Notes under the pieces: model-generated
What the model was told of the DNA's origin: nothing
Seen by the model: only the letters and a program-made list of their open reading frames with translations
Database searches by the model: none
Program-made: the position numbers and the translations under genes
In this document: piece after piece, positions 10,317 to 22,977 of the stretch
Layout: the number at the start of each line of letters is the position of its first letter
Position numbering within the stretch: the first letter of the stretch is position 1
Assembly (NCBI GenBank): GCA_002270565.1
Contig: NQMI01000004.1
Location: 620,001-684,000 of the forward strand
DNA: 64,000 nt
Reading direction: 5' to 3'
DNA from: Stenocarpella maydis
Lineage: Eukaryota > Ascomycota > Sordariomycetes > Diaporthales > Diaporthaceae

Positions 10317-13300
10317 TATAGGAATTGTTAGGTCGCGGTTGCAGTAGTACGGAATGCGGTCATCATAGGTTTAAAAAAAGAAGCCTATCCTCCGGAAGGA
10401 TCGAGACTGCAATACGACGCTCGGCGCCGTAGTGTTGGGGGGGGGGGAACAAGGTTAGGAGACGAAAATAAAAGGCTAACGATAGGATAGCTCGCACAGC
10501 GAGGCCGTCAAAGTGCACAAACTCGGCTGAGTTGTCGTGTAGAAAGGAAATGGGAGAGGAGGAGGCCGTCCGCGGAGGACTGGGGGTGATGGATTCAGTT
10601 TTATCACAACGGCGACCTTGTCCGGCCTGGCAGGCGCCATGCAAGCATCGCGATTCTCGCATGGACGCCCCGCAGTCTGCCACTGAGCGGCTAATGGCGT
10701 GCGGCAACAAGACAGCAAACACTGGGCAGGCCGGGCCAGCACGGCGACGGAGGTGTGACTGGACACCCTGCCCGTCCGGCCTGCCATGATGCCCACCTAG
10801 CATTGGGCGAGGCCGTGGGGCAGTGCCCGGGCGTTTCCCTGCTCGGCTGCGACCAGGTACTAGTGTACTCCGTGCTGGCGTATGTATGGAGTACTCCGTA
10901 TGGCGTGCAGGCCCAGGGACTGCGTACATGGTACGTCGCTCACGGGCGAGACACTCGCTGTCCACGACGGCATCAGAGAGGCGGGAGGGTTGCAGCGGCT
11001 CGGCCCAGGCCAATCAGGAGGCGCACGAGGGTGCAGCAGGATGGTCCCGTCGAAGACACGACCAACGACTGGCTGGCGCGCGCCAAGCCAGAGAGATGCA
11101 ATATCGGCCTCGTCGGCATGGGAGCACTGCAGGGAGGCGGTCCAATGGTGGGCCGCTGCGGCCTGCAGCGCGCCAACGTCGGCGCTTAGTGTAGGATGCG
11201 TTGCCACTGCCACCCAATGCAGGTCGCTGGCAGTAGTGGGATGCGGTGAGACTGCGAGACAGGCCTGCTTGGGTGCTAGCGTAGGCCTTATAATAAACTG
11301 CTTGGCTGACCATGTCGCTCCACGTCTTGCCATGTCGTGCCACGCCGCGCCGCACTGCACTGCACGCACGGAGAGGGGGTGCCATCCTGAGCCACAAGGA
11401 GTACTCCGTAATGTCGCCGTAGACGCGGGTTTGGGGGCCATTCTGGGCAGAAAAGAGGAAAGGAGCCATCCCTCCCATGGAGACGCGATCCGGGATCAAG
11501 TATCGGCAGACTGGCAGGGCGTGGAGGGGGTGGGCTGGGCTGTTCGAGATGTGACAATGCACTCGTCGGGAGTGCCCTCTGGTGGACACAGGCCCGGCGG
11601 CTGCTGCGATGTCATCTGGCACTCGGTGTGGACGGGGTATACCAGTCGAGGTTTCTGCTGCTTGTTGGGTTGGGTGTGGAGCCTGCGTGCTGCCGGGCGA
11701 GGACGGAGGAGCGGTGGGTCAGCAGAGACTACGGAGTATACCAAGTAGACTACGTAGTACTCCGTATACTGCGTACCGCTGACATCACCTGATGCCTGTC
11801 TCCGGGCCCGTCCCTGCCGAGGAACACCACTGAGGACATCAGCGACACTGTCCTTGCTCAGATGCTGGGATGGAATCAAGACACATGTGGACTGCCTCCA
11901 CGGGTAACCTGACGCCCCGGATCATCCATGGATTCTTGGCAGAGTTGTTTGTATGCACACTCTCCTCTGCCCCCTGCGTGTTTCGCCCACACTTACACCA
12001 CCACACTTGGTCCCGTTCAGGTCACATAACCCCTTGCCCAGCAAGCAATGTCTAACCAATCATGCCATCGGGCCCTGGGAGGAGACCCCATTGCCTGCGG
12101 CGGCAAGACCAGAAAGGTGGGCAACAAGAGGCCCTAAATCATGACAAGGACGAGAGATCCCGGCCTCATGATGGGCAAGCCAGTTGGGCACATTCACCAC
12201 CGCCAACGACTTACCGCCGTACCGCGACCATCATGCTTGGCTGCTGGACCCATCCATGCCCATACCATCTAAACAATGTGGCAGACCACTGAGTGAGTGC
12301 TCAGGTTCCATGTCGCCATCATGAATTCGTGTCTCAGTATCTCTCCTGTCTTCTTGCCCAACAATTCCCCCGCCAGCCTGCCATAGTACTTTGGAAGTTT
12401 CCAATGTAATTGTTCTGTATCGTAGGACCCTATCTTTCACCAGTGACCCTACTAAGTGGCACTACCACTTTTAAGCAAGACCCATATTCCAAGCCACCAG
12501 CATTACCAGACTTTACCCAGAATACAAGCTCCGTGTACGGCACGTTTTGCCCCCTGGATGACTGCCATAGCTAGAGTCATATCTAGCTGGCTTCGTCTGC
12601 AAGCCAATGGAATTCTATGTCAGCGTCCGCAATGGGTTAACCTTTTCAGAGCAATAAGTGATGGTTTCCTGGGTAGATGCGAGAACACCATGAAAAGTAT
12701 CAGGACATTGTTGTAGCAGGATGCTTCAGCTGACGTCCTTCGCGATGCTCCAAGCCATCAAGGAATACAAGTGGGATGCAATTCGGACTCGGGGCCAGAG
12801 CAGAAGTTGAGGGCGAGGGGACAGAAAAGAGGCATAACGGAAGGTTACGCGGACGCATCCCGGAAACGAGCAAGAACACTTTCTTTTGGTCATATTTTAT
12901 GTGCTTAGAATACGAGCAGGGCCTGGTTCAACAGTTTTGGATCGTACCCCAATTAATAGGCTCGTCCCTTGCCGTCACCAGCTTGATTTCAAGCTTGTAA
13001 TTGATTACCACATGACCACACATGATGCTGACCTACGAAGTAGCCGTTGGCCAACCTCAAGCTCTGATGTTCGCGCCCCACCATCCAGCGCGCAAACGTC
13101 TTTTGCCAGAATGTGTGATAATTAGATGAGCCGTGACCGCCGCTTCCGCCTGACATGGGAGCCCATTTCAGCCATCCGTTGTTTACCAACACCAGCTGTA
13201 CAAGTTGGAAACCGCCAACTGGGTCCTCAAGCTGCCCTAGAAATTGACCTACCAGTCCACCATTTCAGAGAGCTACCAAGAGTATGTTATTTTGCAATGG

Positions 13301-13739
13301 TAACAGGCTCTGTCTAGTGCATGTCAGTCGGGAAGTTCTAGCAAGAAGCTATTAAAAGAGGTCATTTATAGTTCTCGGGGAGTGTACATTACACACTTGA
13401 TACCTTGAGAGGAGTTCGGGACGGCGCATTGTTTAGACTTCCGCAACATAGCACTTGTATCATCTGTGTAGGGTATAATATTGCCTCGGCTAGTGCCGTT
13501 CCGCTCGGCTGGCAAAGTTAAGACAGTAAGCATGAGAGGATGTAGCGTATCACTAGCTCTGACGCCACTGTCCAGGTCCGAGGCATATCGCAGCATCTCC
13601 CTTGAGGAGGAATGAAATCCTTCCCAAGTTTGTAAGTCGGCTTGATGCTTTAAACCCTCCATTTCATGATCGGATTTTGCTCTCACGACACTGTCCAGTC
13701 ACAACCATCCCTCGTTGTCACACTATCTACCAGGCCAAC
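10317..13739. other. Gene-poor region, 3.4 kb
   Basis: The first few hundred bases are the leader and promoter of the leftward methyltransferase gene, with a G run at 10438-10447. The rest shows only short overlapping frames in all six readings, with no domain, intron pattern or codon bias I can support. The motif TACTCCGTA or its complement recurs at 10892, 11402, 11730 and 11758. The region ends in the promoter of the SDR gene. Confidence 0.5.
10888..11766. repeat. Dispersed TACTCCGTA / TACGGAGTA motif
   Basis: TACTCCGTA occurs at 10892-10900, 11402-11410 and 11758-11766, and its complement TACGGAGTA at 11730-11738. The first two copies share the longer string GGAGTACTCCGTA, whose core GGAGTACTCC is a perfect palindrome. 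One more copy lies at 28803-28811. Function unknown. Confidence 0.7.
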
Positions 13740-14854
13740 ATGTCCGTCTCCTTTGGTACGCTGTGGACGCAGCACTTCCCACCAGTCGGACCGCTCGCCG
13801 AAGCAAATTTGCCAAACCAGGCTGGAAAAGTCTTCATCGTGACGGGCGGTTCGAATGGGCTAGGGTATGAGCTTTCGCGACAGCTCTATGGCGCCGGCGG
13901 CAAGGTTTACATCTTGACCCGTTCTAAAGAGCGGACAGAGAACGCCATCTCCAAGATTAAGGCACATTATGAGGTCGAAGATTCCGTGAAACAGAGGGGA
14001 AGTCTAGAGTTCGTTCATATGGACTTGATGGACTTCGTAAACCGTCAAGGCCGCTGCTCAAGACTTTCTGAAACGGGAGGGTCCAGATGGGCGCCTGGAT
14101 GTCCTGTCAGTCAACGTCCCTGCTCATACAGAACTCTCAGGCTGTTTTCAGAGTGAATGATACTAAAATCCACGCCAGATTCAACAACGCAGGCACTGGG
14201 GCTCGGAAAGATGCACCGCCTGGGAAACAGGGCCACGAGTACCATTTTACAACCAACGTCCTCGGCTCTTTTCTTCTAACCCGGCTCCTCTCGCCGATTC
14301 TCTCCAGCACCGCAAAACAGTTGCCACCGGGTAGTGTGAGGGTGTCCTGGCCAGGGTCTCTCCTCGTAGAAAACGGCAGCCCAAAAGACGGCCTGCGCAA
14401 GGACTTCCTGGAGCATACCGCGAACCCCAAGGACCTGAACATGGGCCACAACGAGCTCTACAGCTCAAGCAAGGCGGCGTGTTACTTCCTGGCGTCCGAG
14501 TTCGCGCGCCGCCAGCCGAACAGTGGTGGCGTTCTGCACTTGGCCGGCAACCCGGGCAACTATGTTACAGGCATGTGGGACTATGTTCCAGCCTGGCTCT
14601 ACTTCCTCGTCCGGCCTCTGCTCAGGAACCCATTGCCGCACGGGGCGGACACTTGGCTGTGGATGGGCTTCTCTGACGAGGTCACGCTCGAGGATGCTGC
14701 CGCGGGGCGCTATGCAATGTGTGATGGGAGGTGGCATCCGGGACAGCGAGGAGACCTTGTTTCGGCATTGCGTGGACGTGAGGAGGGAGGAACAGGACGG
14801 GCGAGTGAGGTACATGATTGGTGTGAAGGTAGAGTGGCGGAATTTCTCATTTGA
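13740..14854 (+). pseudogene. Short-chain dehydrogenase/reductase with a +1 frameshift
   Basis: NAD(P)-dependent oxidoreductase of the classical/extended-like fungal SDR group (retinol-dehydrogenase-like). The protein starts at 13740; cofactor motif TGGSNGLG is at residues 35-42. At about 14037-14043 the frame slips: seven bases lie where two codons are expected. The homologous sequence VKAAAQDFLKREGPDGRLDVL then continues in the +1 frame. A normal 73-nt intron follows (14106-14178, GTCAGT...CCAG), after which FNNAG and the catalytic YSSSK are intact to the stop at 14854. Everything except the one extra base looks functional. It is therefore either a young pseudogene or a base-calling error. 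The C-terminus (DGRWHPGQR...) matches the usual fungal family end. It lies 243 bp from a retroelement LTR. Confidence 0.85.
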
Positions 14855-15096
14855 AGAGGAATATTTATCACTAGTCTTAGATAGTATTAGAAACGGATTA
14901 GAAACGAAACCAGTTATTACTAGTTTTTAGGGCACCTGCTCACTGAGGCTCCCAGGCTTCTCAGTTTGGAATTGGGGCTACTAAGTAGATTAGATTATAG
15001 GTGCAACCACTCACCGAAAGCCAAGTAAAGGACTTGTGCCGCATTCAGAGAGAAAGGTGTGTCTAAATACTTACGTATATGACCTCGGGATCTAGT
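14855..15096. other. Flank between SDR gene and retroelement
   Basis: AT-leaning 3' flank of the SDR gene. It contains the 20-mer CGGATTAGAAACGAAACCAG at 14894-14913, which recurs with one mismatch at 22782-22801 on the other side of the copia element. Confidence 0.5.
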
Positions 15097-15311
15097 TGTT
15101 GGATGGGTCACGTATTGCAATACGAGTGGGGTGTTGTTCTTGTATTTCTCTCTGTCTTTCGAGTAGTGGGTGCAGTGGGCGTAGCCCGCCAGCTATCTCG
15201 GGTCTATATAGTGGGTGGTAGTTGCTTAGTAAGCAACTACGCCCTCTGGCTACAGTACAGTAGCTGTAGCAATAGCCCACCAATGTGCTGTTGCACACTA
15301 CTATTGCCACA
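15097..15311 (-). repeat. Copia 3' LTR (215 bp)
   Basis: On the + strand it runs TGTTGGATGGG...TTGCCACA; on the coding strand it begins TGTGGCAA and ends CCAACA, i.e. TG...CA. It differs from its partner at 12 of 215 positions, all of them transitions. An internal inverted repeat, TAGTTGCTTAGTAAGCAACTA, lies near 15220-15240. Confidence 0.95.
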
Positions 15312-16778
15312 CTGGTAATCTTTTCTTTTAAAAATCATAGTAAAAAAAACCCCAGGTATAGGGTTGAACCCATACTCTCGCTATTATAATAAGAATAAAA
15401 GAATTGCCATATTCATCATCAGAATCCCTATATTGCCGTTACTTTTAGTTATAGCAGCTCCTTTGCCAAGTTTATCGAATATACTGTTATACCAAGTGCC
15501 CATTAAATATAGGCACCTAGAGAGGCCTAGCGTATTATAACGATCCCTACTTCCTCTAAAAGCTAGGAGCCCGTAATTATATAGTCTAGCATAATATAGT
15601 GCTTTCCCTATATAAAATATCTGCTTCTATTAATGTGTACTACCTATTTATTATCTTTAGTACTTAAGGGTTTTAAAAGAAATGCGTGATAAGAACTAAT
15701 ACTTCCTTTGCCTATAGGCTATAAATTAAATAAGGATTTGCCTGGAGCTGGAATAATAATTGCCCGGACTCCCTGGAACTAGAATAATAACTATCTGGCC
15801 TTCTAAACTCCTTCTCTCTCTTTACTAAGTATTAATAATTGATTAAATTAAGTATAATCTAGATTAGCTGCTAATCTGATAGCAGATATTAATGATAAGT
15901 TTTGATAATAACTCGATCTATAAAAGCCCTCTTTGCCTGAGGCCATTTAGGGGAAGAATACTTAGTAAAGCCCTCTCCATTAGAGGCTAATAGCAAGAGT
16001 TAGTAGGTGTGGATAAGGTAGTAGTTGGGTTAGGTAGGGATTGTAGCAGACGGTAATAAATGGCATATTAGAGCTAACTTATTAATAAAATGTGTAGTAG
16101 AGTGTGTAATATCTAATGCTACTCTTGGTAAGTATGTAAAATATATATTAAGCAGGAGTTAAGACCATAAAATCTTAACTGGGGACGCTTGATATGTATA
16201 GCTGGCAACTTAAGTGCCCGTAGGATAGTAGTAACCCTTGTTACCTAAACCCTTAGTACATAGGCACCACTATAAAAATCTTAGCTATAAGGTCTTGCCC
16301 TTGGGATGGATTTGAACTATATACTAGCTAACTATATAGCTCCTTAGGGTAAGATGCAGGTAACTAGTTAATGGGGATCTAAAGTTTTTACTGGTTGTTG
16401 GTATTGTATGATCCCTTTTTATATCTTAAGGTACTTATTAACTTCCATTTGGGGCTTAGGGTGCTGGAAAGTAGTGATTCTTTCTTTATATGGGGCAGTA
16501 TTAGTGTTGCGTTAGTGTATTGCTAACCAAGTTGCATTAGTTAGTTAATTGCCATTGAGTATGCTCTTACTGGGCAAGTTAGCATATAGCTGTTCTTGCA
16601 GTAATTATTGTAATCCCTCATATGGTATTTAAGTAGAGGAAGGGGTTGTTGCTAACTGGCTATAGTCTATATATCCTTCTACCTTGATGATAAGGGTATT
16701 GTTGTTAATAAGGCATTCTAGCGCCTTATTTGGTATACTCTTTATAAAGGCATTTACTGGGTTACAGTCCCTAGTAAT

Positions 16779-17000
16779 CTACTGGATCTTATGGATCTTA
16801 TGCTTCTTATATAACTGCCTTAATGCTATTATATTGATTATTAGGTATTTCTCTTTTGTTATCCCTAGCTTAACTAGATACTTATATAATGAGTATGAGT
16901 CTGTATAGATGATAAGAGGGATTTCTGATAGACTTAGGCATTTAGTAACCTGGTGCAAAATGGCTGATATTATAATCCCTATATTGAAGCTGTTAACCAT
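16779..17000 (-). pseudogene. RNase H relic of the copia element
   Basis: A 73-residue open segment carries IIYTDSYSLYKYLVKLG and a downstream IIALRQLYKKHKI block. This is the copia-type RNase H with the catalytic Asp of TDS retained. It lies 3' of the reverse transcriptase on the coding strand, as expected. It is open only by chance between RIP stops. Confidence 0.85.
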
Positions 17001-17452
17001 ACTATAAATCTCAGAAGCAAGTATGCTATATATAACTCTCTTATACTTTATTAATAACTAATGGAGGATATTTCTAGTAATCTTCTATATAGATGGTTGC
17101 TTAGTTTGCTTTTTATTATTAGGGTAATTATATAGCTAATTTGGGAATTAAGGTCCTTATTGTTAGTAAAAGACCTGTTTATAAAGATTATTAACTTAGC
17201 TGCTGTAAGGTCTAGAGGAATGTAGTTAAGGCTACAGTTAAGGTGGTCTGCTTGCTACTTTAGCCGCCTATTCAACTTAGTATAGTTCTCTTCTTTGGGG
17301 TCTTGAATTTATGCTGCAATAGAGAGGTTAAATGCTGCTTCCAAATGATAAATAGAAGCTAGATATGCTCCTTATGTGCATTATTTTATATACTATTGAA
17401 TGCAATCTATAGCTGTATAGTTAAATAGCTGTATCTTCACCCCTTAGCCCTT

Positions 17453-18420
17453 CTATTTGAGATGCATAATGCTATTATATAACATTATAATCTTTATACT
17501 ATTGAATTCTAGTAATCTCTTAGGGGTTAATCTATCCTTTGGCTTATAGCGGATCTCCTCCTTCTTGATCTTTTGCTCCTTAAGTTCTAAGAAAGCTAGG
17601 GTATAGAGGGTAAGGGTATTATTAGTCTGCATGGTAGTAATACTAAAGATGTCCTTGCTGCTATAGTTAGCTATTAAGAGGCACGGGTTATATGCAGATA
17701 CAATCATCCCCAGCTTCTTAATATAGTATTTATAGTATATGGCCCACTAGTGTATGCTGGCTTTAGTAATGCTATATAGAGGCTTGATTACCCTTATGAT
17801 TGTGCCAGCCGGGTATTTACCCCTTATTTCAGGAGGAAGGTAGTATAAGATGGGCCTCTTAAGTATGGATTTAACTATAGATAGGCCTGGGTAATATTAT
17901 GGAGTTCAAGATGTAGTCCCTTAGTTATTAAAGAAGGCGTAAGGGCAAGAAAAAGTTAATAACTTATATATTATATTGTTAGTAAATATATAAGGATCTT
18001 ATGTTTTATAAGATCCCTAAAGCTGGCTATAATTAGGTGGGACTTCTTATATGGCTTCTTAGTTTTGCCCTTAATCTCCCTAATAATATAAGATTTAAAG
18101 ATCTATATTCCTCTGTATTTCCTCTCGTTAAACTGCTTAAATCAGAATACTCTTTAGCTGATTAGCTTAGATACTTCCCTATTGTTTAACTCCTTAAAGG
18201 GGTTGCCCGAGGTAGTAATAATGCTATTCTAGTAGAGCTTTAGAGTGAGTTTATAATTCTTAATTTTATATTAGATAAGGAATATATGGGTGATAATCTT
18301 ATCTTCTACCTTATTGTTATTATTATTAGTAATAGGGTTATTATTATCATTATCTATAGTAATAACTGCCTTTTGCTTGCTCTTGGTTCCCTGTGGCTGT
18401 CCTTATCGTTAAGGGATTAC
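17453..18420 (-). pseudogene. Reverse transcriptase relic of the copia element
   Basis: The 17453-17707 part reads as the segment around the polymerase active site: YNPCLL, then MQTNNTL in place of MQTDDTL, then KPKDRLTPK and LLEFN. Both catalytic Asp codons have become Asn, which needs G-to-A changes and removes activity. Farther 5' (to about 18420) the frame is full of stops. Confidence 0.8.
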
Positions 18421-18939
18421 CGGGTTAGGGATAGCTGGTATAGGGTCTGGCTTAAAGTATACTAGCTCCTTAGGGATGTTATTAGGGTTTAGTAGATTAA
18501 TAGGTCCTTCTTTATCCCGGTAGTATGGCTATATAAGGGTTAACTGGAAAATAACTGGTTTATTTAGTAGGTTAATTATTATATTGTGATTATTAATAGA
18601 GAGTAGTTTATATGGGCCTTGTTACTTAATCTTTTCTTGCTATATATATACTTTGCTTTAAAGTGGAAGGCTTAAGATTCCTAATATATTTAGGCTGTTC
18701 CTTATGTATAATACTTTATTAATTTTGCATACTATATTAATTCTCCTAATCTCCTTTATTACCTTCTATACTACCTTGGCTCTCCTTAGAGTAGATAGCG
18801 TAAGGGCAGAGTCTTCCGTTATATATAGGTATGCTCTAAATACTAGGAGAGTTAGCATAAGGCTATCCGGGCTAATTATATTATTAACTGCTGTAAAGCT
18901 TGTTTATAGTATGGCTTCCTTAGTAAATATAGTTAATAA

Positions 18940-19300
18940 CTTAGTATATAAGATATTAAAAGCCCTATATAAAGGAGTATAATATTGCTCTACTTTGCTG
19001 ATTAACTAATATGCTTCTATAGGTATCTATTTATATATAATCCTTATAATATATGCTATACTCTTAAACTTACTAGAAGCAAAGTTAGTCCCTATATTAG
19101 ATATAAGGCAGTCTAGGGGACCCATATATATATTAATTTAGTAACTTTATAGGGCTTCCTATATATCTTTAGTAGAAAGAGAAGGTAAGAATCATCCAGC
19201 TTAAAAAAAAGTAGCTAAGTTAATAATATGTAGTATAGGAAGGCCTATTAAGTATATTATATCTATAATAACCTTATAGTTAAAGTTAATATCATTATGG
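18940..19300 (-). pseudogene. Integrase core relic of the copia element
   Basis: Read on the - strand with stops allowed, this stretch follows the fungal copia integrase: first a FNYKVIIDIIYL block with the first catalytic Asp, then LPILHIINLATFF, then a second block around SPRLPYI corresponding to the second Asp region. Position between gag and reverse transcriptase fits copia order. Confidence 0.75.
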
Positions 19301-22300
19301 AGGTTGAACTTAAATCTTTGGGGTATAGGAGAGTATATTTAGCAGTAGTAATAGAACTTGGTAATAGCCTCTAATGCTAAGGAATTAATATTATAGCCCG
19401 CGCCTATTAATAGCCGGGAAAGATAATTAATAGATAGGTGCTTAAATTATCTATATAGCTGCTATAGTTTGACTTCCATAAGGAAGAAAATGGGGGTGTT
19501 ATTATTCTTATTAATATTCGTGAGGAACCATGGGTATTCCTACGTCTAAGTAATAGAAATATCTTCATATGCTGCTAATTTAGCTTGTATTATATAACTT
19601 TATTAGTTATATTTTGCGTAAAGAGTGAGTGCATATTTATATTTTGCATATATAAGAGGAAGGGGGTTGCTATCTTCATTATATGGAATATTAAGTTGCT
19701 GGCTGCTATATTGATTATAGTTGCTTCTATTGATTGTAGTAGTTTTCCTAGTTTAAAGCAAACTGATGCTTTGCCTGTGCGAGACTTATTAAGAGTAATA
19801 AGTAATAGCTGCTGCAGAGCAGTATATTGGTTATACCCGGCAATAAAATAGTTGGCTGCACTAGTATCCGGGAGGATCCCCTAGAAGCACTGGCGCGAGT
19901 AGTTGTCTATTATGAAGACTTCCTTGATATTGCTAGCTTTCTTATTAGCTTTATTATTACTGCTGCTAATGTTATTCTTATTAGTTATAGAGCTGGGGCC
20001 ATCCTAGTCCTCCTTATTATTGTTAATACTAAAGGTATGGAGGAAAGCTTGGTCTACTAGCTATGTATAGTTTTCTTGGGCTTTAGTATTACTAATAAAC
20101 ATGCTAGTATTCTTCTAGTTATTGCCTTTATAGTTAATGCCCTTATAGTTAATAAGGAATATATAAAATTCATTATCTAAAAGGGGTTGGTTTATAGTGC
20201 TATATATATTTATATATATGCCTTTAGCCCTTTAGCACTCTTTAAAAGAGTAATTTAATAACTAGTATCCTTCCTTTTAGTAAATAAAGCATTTCTTCTT
20301 ATATGGGAGACTATTTCCATTATTCCTTCTATAGGGGCGGTTGCATTCTCTAAAGAGCGGCTGGAAGTTGCCTTAGGGATAGTAATTGCCTTATCCCAGG
20401 GGATATCGCCCATATATAGAGTTCCTCAGGTAGTTGCTTCTATGCTACTAGTCGTTATTATACTAGTAGTTAAGATAGAACTAGTTACTATTAAGGTACT
20501 ACTCATTATTTTATTCTTTATCCTTATTGTAATTACTATCTTATTTATTATTATTATCTTGCCCTATAGTATATAACTAGGAGGGGCGTTAAGGCCGTAA
20601 TGATATAGTGTAATAATAGAGCATATTATACACTTTATTAGTAATAGCTAGGGCTATTAGCTTAATAAAATAGAACTTGAGTATACTGCATATAGTATAG
20701 ATAAGGTTGTTATATAGTAGTTTATCTCCTAGTGCTTCTTTATAGCTAAGTATTTAGGAGTATTACTTTATGTTTTTAATTAAGATTTCTACTATTTCTG
20801 ATAAGGTTTTACTTTTATTCTTCTACTATATTGATATAAAAGTAATAGTATTTCATATTATTAAATATACTCATTATCTGCCATCTATATTAAATTGTTG
20901 CTTAAGTTTGGCATATGCTATAGCAAAGGTATCCTTATCTATAATTAACTATATATAAAAATCCTTAGCTTTACCCTTCAATATCACAGGTAATGCTGCC
21001 TAGAAGTAAGTTAGGTATAGGTAGTTATTTTTATAGATGTTATAAAAGAGATACATTTTATTATTAAGTACTTTATCCATTACTCCAGTAAATTTCTCAT
21101 TATTCGAGTAGTGCTTGGCCATATTGGTAGATATATCCTTCTCTAATAGTATAGTATATAGCTATTGTGGAGGGATTATAGCGTGCTTCTTATAGGTAGC
21201 TCGGAATTCCTCCCACTTGAGTGTTGATCTATAGCCATTAGAAGTCTTATAGTTGTATATGCTCTATGGCTGATGGGATGGGGACTGAGATCTGGGTATA
21301 GCTGGGGCAGTGGGTTGTGATATAGGTTTGTAGGTACTTGGGCCTATCCCTCTATTGCTGCTTGGTGCTGGTTGGCATTCCTCAAATGATAGACTGTTGT
21401 TAAAGGGGACATAATTACAATATCTCTTCGATTATATTATCTGTTAGTGCTGGTATTATGCGAATGCTGGGGCTTTTGGTAGGGAATCTATCTTTAATAG
21501 TTCTATAAAGGCCTTTATATTATTATTAACCTATAGATATATTCCCTTACTTTATAGTATCTTCTTAAGGGTAGTAAGGATATCATAATAGATTACTCTA
21601 AATATTTACTCTTTCCAATCCCTAAAGTTATCCTTAAAGTTGATATAGACTTCCTAGCTGGTATGCCTTATGTATGCTTAGTAGTGTGCTTATATATAGG
21701 TATTAAGATGGATTGCGTGTGGTCTTGGGTTACTTAGAGCATCTGGATCCGGGTTTACCCCCTATAGACTAGGGTTAAGGCTTGTCTTAGTAGTGGCCTC
21801 CCTGAGTGATATATCCTTAATTATATCTAATAAGTTGATAGGGTTAAGACTAGTAGTGACTGTTGGTATGGCTGTTAATGCTGATAGCATAGGGGTGTTA
21901 TCTTTATTATAGGGGTTTATTATTATAATATATGAATCATATAGTTAATATATGGTATTATAGTAAAGAATAGGGGTATGCTGGGGCAAAGTAAGGGTAA
22001 AAAAGATAGTAATAAGGGGTAGTGAGTATATAGGGGTAAGCTGTTAGTAGGGGTAGTAAAGATGTGCTGGCTGGTAAGGTTAACCTCGGCTGGTATAGCT
22101 GATTGCTGAGGGGATTGCTAGGGTAGTTGCTAATAGGTGCTAAAGTGGTGATATCTCTAGTGTTGTCTTTAAGAGTAGCTATGGGTTAGCAATATTATGC
22201 AGCCTTATGCATTCCGCGGTTGCTTTCCAATGATACTTAGGGCGTAATAGATGCGCATAGGATAAAGGTAGAGTATAGCATTACACATATAGAGCCCTCT

Positions 22301-22458
22301 TCTTCTTATAATGGGTAATAACGATATTGCTGAAGACCACTGGAGTGTCTTCAAGGAGTAATACCATTAGTACCGTTAGTATAGCTATTATTAAAGTAGT
22401 AATAATCTATCTCTTCAATCCTTGCTAATCTGTGATCGCCCTTGCAACCACTAATCAG

Positions 22459-22673
22459 TGTTAAATGGGTTACATATTATAATACGAGTGGGGTGTTGTT
22501 CTTATATTTCTCTCTGTCTTTCAAGTAGTGGGTGCAGTGGGCGTAGCCCGCCAGCTATCTCGGGTCTATATAGTGGGTGGTAGTTGCTTAGCAAGCAACT
22601 ACGCCCTCTGGCTACAGTACGGTGGCTGTAGCGATAGCCCACCAATGTGCTGTTGCACACTACTATTGCCACA
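22459..22673 (-). repeat. Copia 5' LTR (215 bp)
   Basis: Partner of 15097-15311, same length, same ends. Of the 12 differences, eight have A/T here against G/C in the partner and four the reverse, so both copies were mutated independently. On the coding strand the LTR is followed by CTGATTAGTGGTTGCAAGG, which may contain the primer-binding site. Confidence 0.95.
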
Positions 22674-22977
22674 GTCTCCCTCATTTACTTCAATGTTCAC
22701 TTTCACGACGACTGTGTGAAGGGACCGCCGCAGCCCCCCTCCCCCCTCTTTTGTTTGGGGAAAAAAAAAGGGAATTGTGACCGGATTAAAAACGAAACCA
22801 GGTTGACTTTCATGGAAACCACCGTCTGAAACCATCCAAGAGCCTGACATTGCAATTCTCCACGATAAATTCATAGAGTTTCAACTACACGATATTAAAT
22901 ATCAGCTGACTGTTGGCCGACTTGCCAACCACTGAAACTGTCTATCTGATTTCGTCCAAAACCCTGCCTATTCTTTC
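22674..22977. other. Flank between copia LTR and small secreted gene
   Basis: No gene is seen. It contains a C run, an A run at 22761-22769 and the 20-mer CGGATTAAAAACGAAACCAG at 22782-22801, the counterpart of 14894-14913. It is the 3' flank of the leftward small gene. Confidence 0.5.

Larger units (their letters stand above)
15097..22673 (-). mobile_element. Ty1/copia LTR retrotransposon, RIP-degraded, complete ends
   Basis: Two 215-bp direct repeats (15097-15311 and 22459-22673) enclose 7.15 kb of AT-rich DNA. Domain relics read on the - strand in copia order. Integrase core lies around 18950-19290 (pattern of the D-x-E fold around VIIDIIYLIGLPILHIIN). Reverse transcriptase is around 17450-18400, with the catalytic MQTDDTL motif now reading MQTNNTL near 17640. 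RNase H is at 16779-17000 (TDSYSLYKYLVKLG). The gag region is expected at 20-22.4 kb but is too decayed to read. A purine tract (AAAAGAAAAGA on the - strand) sits just inside the low-coordinate LTR, which is therefore the 3' LTR. Many stops replace Trp and Gln codons and Asp has become Asn, as C-to-T and G-to-A mutation would produce. The element is inactive. Confidence 0.93.

Noticed and set aside
15361..15390. T-arm-like GGGTTCAACCC followed by a T run on the - strand
   Set aside because: No D-arm or anticodon arm at the right distance. The position near the purine tract makes it part of the retroelement.
16260..16345. tRNA-like box A and box B strings on the - strand
   Set aside because: The boxes are too close together and no acceptor stem can be drawn; they lie inside the RIPped copia element.
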